The notes below the pieces were generated by a model. The model did not search any database and had not been told where the DNA came from. It saw nothing but the letters and a program-made list of their open reading frames with translations. From UBA5536 sp964592595 (GTDB lineage: Bacteria > Bacteroidota > Bacteroidia > Bacteroidales > F082), in NCBI GenBank assembly GCA_964592595.1, contig CAZQFH010000015.1:14023-78022 (forward strand): a stretch of DNA of 64,000 nucleotides, written 5' to 3'. Numbering within the stretch: position 1 is the first letter of the stretch; the number at the start of each line of letters is the position of its first letter. Below, one piece after another: positions 7,576-16,543 of this stretch. The position numbers and the translations under genes were made by a program.

Positions 7576-9771
7576 ATGAAAAGAACTACTAAAATGTTAT
7601 TGATTATGTTGTTTTCAACTGTAATGTTTGCAGTTTCAGCACAAAACTATGCTTTAAAGTTTGACGGCACCAACGATAAGGTGGGTATCCTGGACAGCCC
7701 CGAGCTCAACCCAACAAGCGGCATGACAATTGAAGCCTGGATCAACGCCTACGAATGGAACTCCAACATTTGGGGTGGCGTAATTGTTGGCAAACAAGGC
7801 ACAAATCCTGATAAAGGCTATTGCTTTACGGCCGGTGAAAATGGCCGCGTGGAATTTACCGTATCAATTAATGAAGGCTGGAAAGCCGTTTCGACCCCTG
7901 CCCTGCTGGGCACAAATGCCTGGTATCATATTGCGGGCGTTTATACCGGCACCCAGGTAATGCTCTACATCAACGGACAACTTATCCAAACGGAAGATGC
8001 CATCGGCGAACTCACCCACGGAACAGGAGTGGTGATGAATTTGGGAGATAACCCTACCTGGCCCGGTCGATTCTGGAATGGTCGCCTGGATGAAATAAGG
8101 ATATGGGAAGTTGCCAGAACAGAAGCTGAAATTCAAGCAAATATGAGCGTTGAGTTAAGCGGAACAGAATCAGGTCTTGTGGCTTATTATCCCATGAACG
8201 AAGGAAGTGGCAATGTTTTAGGTGATGCCTCAGGAAATGAAAACGACGGACAGCTGGTCAATATGGACGACACTTCATGGGTAGAAGGTTTTCAACCTGT
8301 TACAGCTGATTTGGGGGTTATTGGCATAGCCTCCCCCTCTGTTATCGGCAGCGGCTTTAGCACAGAAGAAAAAATCAGGATAGAAGTAAAGAATTTTGCA
8401 ACCGTAGCCGTTTCGGATTTTGAATTGAGTTATCAAATCAATGAGGAACCTATTGTAATAGAAACAGTTAATGTAAATATTCCACCTTTCGAAACCTATA
8501 TTTACACCTTTAATGATTTTATTGATTTGTCGGCTATGACTGAAATCACAATCACTGGAACGGTTGCACTCGAAGGTGATGATAATACCGAAAATGACGT
8601 TTTAACCGAAACCATTGCGCCTACATTAAGTTATATGATTTTCGACCAGGAACGTCATAATTATGGAGGCTATGGACAATCGCACACCCGCACCGTTTAT
8701 ATGCCCGAAAATCTGGATAATTATAGCGAAATTTATGTCAATATTGATCTTGATTGCCCAACTGGAGGTTGTGATCCCTGGGATCAGCCGGCAAAACTGA
8801 TGATCAACAAAAATGGTGAGAATTACGAAATCGCGCGCTACATCACACCTTTTGGTGTGGCATGTGGCGGCTGGACATGGGATATCACAGATTTCCGCTC
8901 CTTGCTGGTCAATGAGGTTGATTGGGTGAGTTATGTGCAGGTTTGGGGAGCATCGGGTTGGCTTGTTAGTGTGCAGCTCCAATTGGTTGAAGGAACTCCT
9001 GCCTATCCTTATTCAAAGGTGACAAAACTCTGGAATGAAGACAATTGGGTTTATGGCGATCCGGATATTTCCCACGATTTTCCGGAGAAAGAAATCCTCA
9101 TCCAACCCGAAACTGTTGCCGCAAAAATCAGAATGACAATGACAGGTCACGGACAAGGAAATACGCTTAATGCAGCTGAATTTTCCGAATTTACGCACCA
9201 TATCTGGATTGATGGCGAAGAAACTTTTACACAACATCTTTGGAAAGATGATTGCGCGCAGAACAGCTGCAGCCCGCAAAGTGGCACTTACCTTTACAGT
9301 CGTTCAGGATGGTGTCCGGGGCAGGATGTTCAGCCTTGGGAATGGGATTTGAATGGACATTTCGCGCCAGGCGAAACAGTTAGTTTTGATTATGTGCTTG
9401 CTGATTACACGAACTTGCTAATCACCGGCTACAATGGAGGTTCACATACCGAACCTTATTACCGTTGCCATACTTACCTCATTGAATTTGCCGATGAAGA
9501 TTTTGTGCAACTCAACGAACAATCCATCAGCTCTGGCATTATTGAAGCTTATCCCAATCCAACTTCTGATGCTTTAAATATCAGCACTTTGAATAATGAA
9601 AAAATGCAAAGAATCGATGTTTACGAGCTCAACGGAAAGCTGTCTGCTTCGATTCAGTTGAACGGCATCAACACTTATAAGCTCGATTTGAGCAATGTAA
9701 AACCCGGATTGTCTCTGATTAGAATTCAGACTAAAAACACAAATGAAGTTATCAAAGTCGTGGTGAAATAA
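7576..9771 (+). CDS. LamG plus PNGase F-like protein with T9SS sorting domain
   Basis: A 731-aa exported protein. In order it has a signal peptide (1-22), a LamG jellyroll (about 25-235), a CARDB-like linker (about 240-350), a region aligning along its length with peptide-N-glycosidase F (about 355-645), and a T9SS C-terminal sorting domain (about 655-731, YPNPTSDALNIS...). PNGase F releases N-glycans from asparagine. Motifs shared with the Elizabethkingia enzyme include C-x4-C-x2-WD (catalytic Asp60 corresponds to D403), YEIxRxITP, the VEGTPAYPYS turn, AE (Glu206 corresponds to E535) and SGWCPG. The third important acid, Glu118, is Gln here (Q455, in YVQVW), and the cysteine pair flanking Glu206 is lost. 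Activity may therefore be reduced or altered, and the protein could be a binder or act on another substrate. Confidence 0.85.
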   Translation: MKRTTKMLLIMLFSTVMFAVSAQNYALKFDGTNDKVGILDSPELNPTSGMTIEAWINAYEWNSNIWGGVIVGKQGTNPDKGYCFTAGENGRVEFTVSINEGWKAVSTPALLGTNAWYHIAGVYTGTQVMLYINGQLIQTEDAIGELTHGTGVVMNLGDNPTWPGRFWNGRLDEIRIWEVARTEAEIQANMSVELSGTESGLVAYYPMNEGSGNVLGDASGNENDGQLVNMDDTSWVEGFQPVTADLGVIGIASPSVIGSGFSTEEKIRIEVKNFATVAVSDFELSYQINEEPIVIETVNVNIPPFETYIYTFNDFIDLSAMTEITITGTVALEGDDNTENDVLTETIAPTLSYMIFDQERHNYGGYGQSHTRTVYMPENLDNYSEIYVNIDLDCPTGGCDPWDQPAKLMINKNGENYEIARYITPFGVACGGWTWDITDFRSLLVNEVDWVSYVQVWGASGWLVSVQLQLVEGTPAYPYSKVTKLWNEDNWVYGDPDISHDFPEKEILIQPETVAAKIRMTMTGHGQGNTLNAAEFSEFTHHIWIDGEETFTQHLWKDDCAQNSCSPQSGTYLYSRSGWCPGQDVQPWEWDLNGHFAPGETVSFDYVLADYTNLLITGYNGGSHTEPYYRCHTYLIEFADEDFVQLNEQSISSGIIEAYPNPTSDALNISTLNNEKMQRIDVYELNGKLSASIQLNGINTYKLDLSNVKPGLSLIRIQTKNTNEVIKVVVK

Positions 9772-9832
9772 TTACCTAAAGCTGATCAGGAAAATTAATT
9801 GGCCTGAAATACAAAAGGCGATATAAGGAATA

Positions 9833-9860
9833 GAAAAACCCGGAATTTACCGGGTTTTTC
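9833..9860. terminator. Bidirectional Rho-independent terminator
   Basis: A perfect inverted repeat has arms GAAAAACCCGG and CCGGGTTTTTC separated by 6 nt (AATTTA). The stem is flanked by A and T runs on opposite sides, so it can terminate transcription from both directions. It sits between the convergent PNGase F-like gene and the C25 peptidase gene. Confidence 0.85.
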
Positions 9861-9931
9861 ATTTTTATCAACGTTCTCTAAAAATGAGTAAAAGCGAATA
9901 AAAACCACCAAAGCCTGATTGCTTTCAACAT

Positions 9932-12900
9932 TTATTGCATGATCAGTTTTTTCCTAAGTAAGGTGTTCCCTTTTATTAATTCAATGACATATGCACCTTT
10001 TTTCAGAAAGCTCAGGTCTAATTTTTCTTTGGCATACCACTTGCCCTTACTATAGACCAGCTTACCATCCAACTGATACAGTTTAACTGTTTCAAATGCC
10101 ATGGGTTCAGCGCTATCAAACCAAAAAACACCAGATCCGGGATTAGGATAAACCTGAATAGCTGGGTTTGTTGTCTCAATTGAATTTACATCCATGATTG
10201 TTGCAGTAGCCGGAAAAGTGATATAATCGATCCATGCGCAATCATTGCCATTGCTAACGCTCCCGTCTTTGGAATAAACCCACTTCAAAGTATGCTGCCC
10301 TTCAGGGATTTCCACTGTAATCAATTCCCAATCTGCTTCTCCCGACCACTGTCCAAGCTGCATATCCTCAATATAAAAACGCAGGAAATCATATCCTGAT
10401 TCAGAAGATACCTTACGATAAAAACTAATCTCATCCTGCATCATGACAAACATATTGATCTTTAGCTCAGTGATTTGATCATCAGAAATCGTTGCCGATT
10501 TAGCAGCAAAATTTCCTTCATAAACCACATCTTCCACAATTTGCCAGCTCCGACCCAATTCCTGAATCCATTCATAAGCTGCAAAATCTCCGGTTTCGAA
10601 ATCCTCAATCTGTAAACCGATTGACATCGGCCACGACCAACCATCATCATACCATTCATAGCCTACCGGACAATCTAATAAAGCATTCATTACCAATATA
10701 GTACCCTGAGGAGCATACTCATCCACATGAACTGTATAACTCACATCGAAAGTTTCTCCTGGAAACAAACTCCCAATATATTGATCGCCATTTTCGATGG
10801 TGAGCCATTCTGAAGCATATTCACTCAAACTGATCGTGATGTCATGTGCAGCACTTGATCCATTATTGCCGCCAAACACATGGAATTGAACCGTTTCGCC
10901 GGCATCCAGCAAACCGTTTTGATTGCCTGATTCATCTACAATTTCATAATGAGAAATATGATTTCCAGGTATGAGAATCTCTAAATTAAAATGATCAGTC
11001 CAACTCTGATCTCCTGAAGTAAGAATCATTTCAAGTTCGATAGCATAATCTGGTGGAACAATTGTTGAAATCTCCAATAAAAACACATCTTCCAAGCTTA
11101 CGGTTTCACCAGCAGCGATTGTACCTATTTCAAGCTCAGATTCTAAAACAGTTACTATCCAATCATCAGCAACACTAATATGTGCCTCAACATTTTCAAG
11201 ATTCTCAGACCCAATATTTTTGATTCCTATATTCAGGCTGACTGTTTCACCATAGTCGGCCTCTCCGTTGGCATTGCCCTGCTCATCAACCACTTCCATA
11301 CTTTCCCAGATAAGGTAAGGGCCCTCATTCGGGATGATTGTTACAGGCAGCGCAACAGGCAAAATATTCTGTCCTACCACAACCAGATTGGCTGCTCCGG
11401 TTTCGTTCAAAGCTTGATCAAAAACGATCACAGCATTTCCATCGGCATCTGTTTCTCCAACGCCAATTATTTCGTTATTTTGTCGCAGATGACAACGATA
11501 TCCGGCAAGCGGTTCACCGGCTTTACTTACAGCAGCTGTTGTTTCAGTCAATCCGATTATCAGCTGAGCAGTGTAATCAACTTCAGGTTCAAAAGGTTCT
11601 GATGTCCATACACTTAGCATAGGATCACCCAAAATATTCAAATCATAGAAATTCCAGCGCAAAGCACCTTCTTCCCATTGTCCGGGTGCGGTAACCCAGG
11701 GTGCTGTTTCAATTTTTGATTCCCTGAGTGCCAAACCCAGATAAGGAATCTTATCATGGTAAAAAGCATCGGTCATTTCGCGATGTAAATGCGCTGCAGG
11801 TCCTTCGGTTTGCCCTTCGTTGAACCAGCCATAACGCGAATTCCCGATCACTGCAACCGCAAAATTCTCGATCAGCACCATTTTTTCCAGGATACAATCG
11901 TTATAATCAAAAGCCCCGCAGTCGCAGCCGTGGGTATGCAACAAAGGAAAATTATGATCAACCCCATTGGCGGCAGCAAAATTGGCATCCGTGATATCCG
12001 AATTGGATAAATGCGCCACATAAGTCTGGCTAGCATGCCCCACATGATGAATAAACTGTTTGCCCTGATTGATGCTGTTGATAAGATCGGAACCCGACCA
12101 TGAGCCATCATATTCATACATTCTTTCAACGACATACGATTCAGGAATACCAGTGGTTGTGTAGCCGTTTTCATCGGTTTCACCTACCAGAAGCTCAAGG
12201 TAATCACGTCCCCAGGTATCCGGATTGTTGTAAAGATTTTCACCAGCAAAAAGTGGCTTTTCAAGTTCACCCAAAACCGGCTGCTGCTGATACATAAGAA
12301 TTTTATTAAGCATATTCGCAAGTTCGTCAGCATTACCAAAGGGCATACGAGCCACACCAATTTCAGGTAGCAGATCATCCTCTCCGGGCTCGCCCCAGCG
12401 ATCGTCATTATCCTCATTCCATGTTCCATCCAATGCCGCATAATACAAATCAGCCGGAATATTACTGGTTTCATAACCACCACCTGACTGCACATAACAA
12501 TAAAAGCCGCGCGCTGGAACAATCTCTACATCACCTCCCAACAACAGGCTGTGAATGCCGGTTTCATTGTATCTTTCAATCACAAAATTTCGGATTTTTT
12601 CCTGTAGATCAACGCCATTTCCATTAGATGAAATTGTTTCGATTGTAACAATTTCAGAGGTGAACCCCCTTTCAAGGAGAAATTCCTGATAAGTTTCGAA
12701 CTGATCAGCGTAAATCTCCTTAGTAACAATCAACAAATCAGTTTCAGGCACCTCCAGTGAGTTTTTTTGGTAGTGCATATACTGCTCAATCATTGCTGGA
12801 TTTTGAGCCAGATTTTTCGCAGAGATTAACTGCTTAGAACCAGATTTAAAAACAATGTTTGAAGCCGAACGAACCGGCGCAGTTTCAATTCTTACAAGAA

Positions 12901-13387
12901 CTTCTTTGGCATAATATACAGTCTGATCAGCCGGAATATATTGCAAAGGTGTGATCGTGCTCAAAGCAAAACCCATTCCATTATACCAGGAAGTGAGAAG
13001 ATTGCCATACGCTTTCTCTGGATAAACTGTTTCAGTTGCATAAATTTTTTCATCCTTCAGAAAAGCAAATTTCCGCTTTTCCGACAGCGGCCTCGAAGGC
13101 TGATAAGGTGCCAGAACATGGGACGTTTCAAGTTGTTCCATTTCACCATAAATCACCTCAATAGCAATAGCTTCTTCGCCAGGAGGCAATAACAAACTGA
13201 TACTTTTCCAAGGCAGGACGGGCTGACCAGCCCTGGCTGATAACATACATCCATCAAACAAAATATTGTCGCCATTAGCGCTTCGAATAAGCTGTGGCGC
13301 ATCAAAATAAAATATTTTTTCAATTGTTGAAGCATGCAAAAAACTGCTAATCAATAAGATTGACAGCAAAACCAATAAACGTTTCAT
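9932..13387 (-). CDS. Gingipain-like C25 cysteine peptidase with T9SS sorting domain
   Basis: An 1151-aa secreted peptidase (start ATG at 13387; an upstream in-frame ATG at 13402 is less likely because KRLLVLLSILLISSFLHA is a clean signal peptide). After a propeptide-like region (about 20-215) comes a Peptidase_C25 domain (about 220-600, beginning TDLLIVTKEIYADQFETYQ). The likely catalytic His is H451 in GHAS and the likely nucleophile is C488 in HGCDCGAF, matching the GHGS and ACVNGDF patterns of gingipains. Ig/CARDB-like repeats follow (about 620-900), then a C-terminal jellyroll-like module and a T9SS sorting domain (from about 1077, IQVYPNPGSGVFWF). It is exported to the cell surface and probably feeds on protein or processes surface proteins. 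A second Cys (C490) two residues after the predicted nucleophile is unusual. Confidence 0.9.
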   Translation of the reverse strand: MKRLLVLLSILLISSFLHASTIEKIFYFDAPQLIRSANGDNILFDGCMLSARAGQPVLPWKSISLLLPPGEEAIAIEVIYGEMEQLETSHVLAPYQPSRPLSEKRKFAFLKDEKIYATETVYPEKAYGNLLTSWYNGMGFALSTITPLQYIPADQTVYYAKEVLVRIETAPVRSASNIVFKSGSKQLISAKNLAQNPAMIEQYMHYQKNSLEVPETDLLIVTKEIYADQFETYQEFLLERGFTSEIVTIETISSNGNGVDLQEKIRNFVIERYNETGIHSLLLGGDVEIVPARGFYCYVQSGGGYETSNIPADLYYAALDGTWNEDNDDRWGEPGEDDLLPEIGVARMPFGNADELANMLNKILMYQQQPVLGELEKPLFAGENLYNNPDTWGRDYLELLVGETDENGYTTTGIPESYVVERMYEYDGSWSGSDLINSINQGKQFIHHVGHASQTYVAHLSNSDITDANFAAANGVDHNFPLLHTHGCDCGAFDYNDCILEKMVLIENFAVAVIGNSRYGWFNEGQTEGPAAHLHREMTDAFYHDKIPYLGLALRESKIETAPWVTAPGQWEEGALRWNFYDLNILGDPMLSVWTSEPFEPEVDYTAQLIIGLTETTAAVSKAGEPLAGYRCHLRQNNEIIGVGETDADGNAVIVFDQALNETGAANLVVVGQNILPVALPVTIIPNEGPYLIWESMEVVDEQGNANGEADYGETVSLNIGIKNIGSENLENVEAHISVADDWIVTVLESELEIGTIAAGETVSLEDVFLLEISTIVPPDYAIELEMILTSGDQSWTDHFNLEILIPGNHISHYEIVDESGNQNGLLDAGETVQFHVFGGNNGSSAAHDITISLSEYASEWLTIENGDQYIGSLFPGETFDVSYTVHVDEYAPQGTILVMNALLDCPVGYEWYDDGWSWPMSIGLQIEDFETGDFAAYEWIQELGRSWQIVEDVVYEGNFAAKSATISDDQITELKINMFVMMQDEISFYRKVSSESGYDFLRFYIEDMQLGQWSGEADWELITVEIPEGQHTLKWVYSKDGSVSNGNDCAWIDYITFPATATIMDVNSIETTNPAIQVYPNPGSGVFWFDSAEPMAFETVKLYQLDGKLVYSKGKWYAKEKLDLSFLKKGAYVIELIKGNTLLRKKLIMQ

Positions 13388-13427
13388 AGGTTTGGAATAC
13401 AAAATTCATAAGCGGTTAACTATGCGT

Positions 13428-13435
13428 CAAAGATA
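13428..13435 (-). promoter_or_regulatory. -7 promoter element for the C25 peptidase gene
   Basis: On the minus strand this reads TATCTTTG, matching TAnnTTTG, about 40 bp upstream of the ATG at 13387. No clear -33 element was seen at the right spacing. Confidence 0.4.
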
Positions 13436-13485
13436 AGCTTTCAGAATCGTTTCTGCTGTAATTGACCTCTTTAGATTGATTCTAA

Positions 13486-13565
13486 ATAGTGACATTCACA
13501 TTATTTTACTAAGTTTTTTTTAGATAGTAAAACCCGGAATCCACTACATAATAGTGAAATTCACA
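13486..13565. promoter_or_regulatory. Two palindromic operator-like repeats
   Basis: ATAGTGACATTCACA at 13486-13500 and ATAGTGAAATTCACA at 13551-13565 match at 14 of 15 positions and start exactly 65 bp apart. Each is itself a dyad (GTGA-N3-TCAC; the second is GTGAA-A-TTCAC). They lie between the divergent C25 peptidase gene and the unrecognised gene at 13601, in the position expected for binding sites of a dimeric regulator. Confidence 0.5.
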
Positions 13566-13600
13566 ATTTGCATTAATTTTACAACCTATTCCGATTGTTC

Positions 13601-15040
13601 ATGGAAGAAAAAAGTCACGCAAAAAAACGGGAAAAACTAGCGCGCTTCAAAAGTTTCGCCGCTGAATTACTACCTCATGAAGTTAATTATCTACAAGCGC
13701 AGGCTGCATTTGTTGATCCCATAAATGCTGCGCTTTTTCAGCAGCTTTGCGACTTTGTGCTTCATCCTGAACAAGCTATAACATTCGACACCAAAATAGA
13801 CAAACGCAAATACACTTACCTGAAAAACTGGGTCGAAAAGCAGTTGTCATCCATTGATGCTGATCATTTTTTTGAATGGATGCATCAACTTGATCTCAAA
13901 TTAATGACAGATCAAATCAGCCCTGACGAAGAAATTGAACTCCTTGGAAAGATCAGAAAATACAACAGTCCCAATTATTATTTCATGCGGTTTTACGAAT
14001 TGGTTCAAAACTACCGTAACTACCTGCTCATTCGGGTGAGGGGAAACTATCTGCCAGTGGTTTCATCCTTTCGCGAAAATTTTAAACAACAATATCAGGA
14101 AGCTATAAAAGTGAATCAGCTTTTGCATGATGCAACCAATGATATTGTTAATCAATACCTCACCAAATCCGGAGATAGTATTCAATGGGAAGAAAATTTG
14201 GTTGCAATTTTTAATAACGATCAGCTCGATGGCCTTAATCGCTATTATGCCGTGGTGCGGCTCAGCTTTATTTATTTCAATTATGGGGCTTATGACAAGT
14301 TATCGCGCCTGTATAATGCACTTGACAAACTGATTATCAGCGGTGAGATATACAGCCGGCGGATTCTGGTAAATTATTATGCAAACCGGCTCCTGCTGCA
14401 TTCGCGCTACAACGAATTGGATACGGCTGCCAGATTTGGTTATTTATCGATAAAGGCAAAAAGCTCCGACTACCTGTTCTATCTCAACAACTTATGTGGT
14501 GTCTTGCTCAGAAGAGGGAAAACTTCAGAAGCACTTCATTTGATGGAAGATAATTTACCCGCATTCCGGAAAAATATCAGTCCGCATACGCGTATCGGTT
14601 TTGCCTCTTACTACCTGAAAAGCCTTAATGAAAATGCAAAATACACCAAATCACGTCGATTTGCAACTCATTTTCTGGATCAAAATATTCAGGATATTCT
14701 TAAGTTTAGGTGGCGTTTGTTTTTTTTGGCTTATGCTGAAACCTTACTTTTTAACAAAGACTATTTGCTGTTAATCAGAGTTTTTGCGAAATATAAGCTT
14801 TTAAACCTGGAATTGATCTACAAACAAAATCCGGATAGTTTCCCAGCTTTGGAATGCTATCATTTGCTGGCACAATACAAAGAAGCCAAAATCAGTTTGG
14901 ACAGATTAAAACAACGCCTTATTCCACTTTTTAAAAACAATCCTGCCCCTCAATTCAAGCGTCAGATGGCAGAAACCTTAAAACACCTCAAAATTCAGCT
15001 CAGCGAGGCCTTTGAAACCAAATTTTTTGATGAAATTTGA
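13601..15040 (+). CDS. Conserved-looking hypothetical protein, helical
   Basis: A 479-aa protein with no signal peptide or membrane segment, so probably cytoplasmic. I do not recognise the family. It is rich in Tyr, Leu, Lys and Arg. The central and C-terminal parts (about 200-460) show alternating amphipathic helices (RYYAVVRLSFIYFNYGAYDKL, FLYLNNLCGVLLRRGKTSEAL) resembling degenerate TPR-type repeats, so a protein-protein interaction role is possible. ATG 13601 is the natural start. It has its own upstream region with two palindromic repeats and is followed by an independent promoter, so it appears to be a single-gene unit. Confidence 0.8.
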   Translation: MEEKSHAKKREKLARFKSFAAELLPHEVNYLQAQAAFVDPINAALFQQLCDFVLHPEQAITFDTKIDKRKYTYLKNWVEKQLSSIDADHFFEWMHQLDLKLMTDQISPDEEIELLGKIRKYNSPNYYFMRFYELVQNYRNYLLIRVRGNYLPVVSSFRENFKQQYQEAIKVNQLLHDATNDIVNQYLTKSGDSIQWEENLVAIFNNDQLDGLNRYYAVVRLSFIYFNYGAYDKLSRLYNALDKLIISGEIYSRRILVNYYANRLLLHSRYNELDTAARFGYLSIKAKSSDYLFYLNNLCGVLLRRGKTSEALHLMEDNLPAFRKNISPHTRIGFASYYLKSLNENAKYTKSRRFATHFLDQNIQDILKFRWRLFFLAYAETLLFNKDYLLLIRVFAKYKLLNLELIYKQNPDSFPALECYHLLAQYKEAKISLDRLKQRLIPLFKNNPAPQFKRQMAETLKHLKIQLSEAFETKFFDEI

Positions 15041-15141
15041 CCATTAACTTCAATCTTGATCATCAAGAAAATGATGAAGATTTTATCGTGAAAATTGAGA
15101 AATATCACACCCCCTTCCAATCCGCAAACCTACAATTCGCT

Positions 15142-15149
15142 TACTTTTG
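15142..15149 (+). promoter_or_regulatory. -7 element deciding the permease start
   Basis: TACTTTTG matches TAnnTTTG. Transcription would begin near 15156, which rules out the upstream TTG at 15147 and supports ATG 15174. Confidence 0.45.
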
Positions 15150-15173
15150 CCAGGAGTAAAATTGCATATTATT

Positions 15174-16433
15174 ATGACATACATACAATCCTATTTTCAA
15201 GCACTATGGAGTTTAACTGTTGAAATAGCGCCTTATCTGCTCTTTGGGTTTTTATTCGCCGGTATATTAAGGGTTTATTTTCCACAGCGTTTGCTCAATA
15301 AATACATGGGGAAATCAAGTGCTACAGCTGCGGTGAATGCCAGCCTGCTTGGCATTCCGATGCCTCTGTGTTCCTGCGGCGTAATACCTACGGGCATTTC
15401 ACTTTTTAGAAACGGAGCCTCCCGAGGGAGCACCAATTCATTTCTGATTTCAACCCCTCAAACTGGCGTCGATTCCATTTTGGTTACTTATTCTATGCTC
15501 GGATTGCCATTTGCGATAATCAGACCGATTGTAGCCCTTGTAACAGGTGTAAGTGGCGGCTTGCTTACTAATTGGTTTGTTAAAGACAAATCTACTAAAC
15601 CACTTGAAGGTGAGGTTTTTACAGCGACAAAGGACAAAACTATCAAGGCAAATAAGTTCAGACTGATGCTGAATTATGCATTTATCACCTTTTTGCAAGA
15701 CATCATGAAATGGCTTATTATAGGCCTGTTGCTTGCAGCATTGGTTGCTGTACTCATCCCTGATTCATTTTTTGAACGCTACATTGGCAACAGTTTTCTG
15801 GAAATGCTTGTTATTCTAATTGCCAGTATTCCGCTTTATGTTTGTGCCACAGCTTCGGTGCCACTGGCAGCTGTATTATTACTCAAAGGACTCTCGCCGG
15901 GTGCAGTTTTAGTATTTTTAATGGCTGGTCCGGCTACAAATGCCGCTACCATGACAGTTTTATGGAAGACCCTTGGACAAAAAACCACTTTAATTTACCT
16001 GGCCACCATTATCGGAGGCGCATTACTTTTTGGCTTTCTTATCAATCAATTACCAGCTTCATGGTTTTCGATCGCCGTGCATGGCGGGGCTCACGAACAT
16101 CAGCTTTTGCCACAATGGTTGCAATTAGGATCTGCTGTAGTGTTGCTGCTTTTAATTGCTAATGGTTACTTTCAAAAATATTTTAAAAAATCAAACATAA
16201 AAATGGATAAGATGAACACAGCTAAACGATTTTCTCTTTTCAAAGTACAGGGAATGGACTGCAATCACTGTAAAAACAGTGTAGAATTAAATCTAAGTAA
16301 ATTACCTGAAATACAAACTGTTGAAGCAGATTTGCAACATCAGACCGTTAAAATTGAAGGTGATCAACTCGATATAGAGCAGATAAAAGAGATTGTAGAG
16401 TCGTTGGGTTACAAATTTGGCGGTAAAATTTGA
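15174..16433 (+). CDS. SO_0444-type Cu/Zn efflux permease with C-terminal HMA domain
   Basis: A 419-aa inner-membrane permease of the YraQ/ArsP-like DUF318 superfamily, closest in pattern to the SO_0444 copper/zinc efflux group. It contains two homologous membrane halves with the signature IPMPLCSCGVIPTGISLFRNGAS (about 57-80) and ASIPLYVCATASVPLAAVLLLKG (about 214-240), plus GPATNAATM. After about eight to ten TM segments, a C-terminal heavy-metal-associated domain (about 350-419) carries the metal-binding GMDCNHCKNS motif. The Cys-Ser-Cys and HMA Cys pairs suggest soft-metal export. It is monocistronic with its own -7 box. The metal is inferred from the family. Confidence 0.88.
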   Translation: MTYIQSYFQALWSLTVEIAPYLLFGFLFAGILRVYFPQRLLNKYMGKSSATAAVNASLLGIPMPLCSCGVIPTGISLFRNGASRGSTNSFLISTPQTGVDSILVTYSMLGLPFAIIRPIVALVTGVSGGLLTNWFVKDKSTKPLEGEVFTATKDKTIKANKFRLMLNYAFITFLQDIMKWLIIGLLLAALVAVLIPDSFFERYIGNSFLEMLVILIASIPLYVCATASVPLAAVLLLKGLSPGAVLVFLMAGPATNAATMTVLWKTLGQKTTLIYLATIIGGALLFGFLINQLPASWFSIAVHGGAHEHQLLPQWLQLGSAVVLLLLIANGYFQKYFKKSNIKMDKMNTAKRFSLFKVQGMDCNHCKNSVELNLSKLPEIQTVEADLQHQTVKIEGDQLDIEQIKEIVESLGYKFGGKI

Positions 16434-16507
16434 AGGTGATATGGTTTAAAAAACCGTTAATTATTGAATTTCTGATTCATAAGTCTTATTACTCTGCATG
16501 GTTTGTT

Positions 16508-16515
16508 TAACTTTG
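16508..16515 (+). promoter_or_regulatory. -7 element for the DUF3298/NptA operon
   Basis: TAACTTTG matches TAnnTTTG, about 28 bp before the ATG at 16544. No good -33 box was seen. Confidence 0.4.
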
Positions 16516-16543
16516 CCGCCCGTTGTTTACAATTTGAATAAAA

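Noticed and set aside
11180..11602. 140-codon open frame on the plus strand
   Set aside because: Antisense to the Ig-like repeats of the C25 peptidase; no support.
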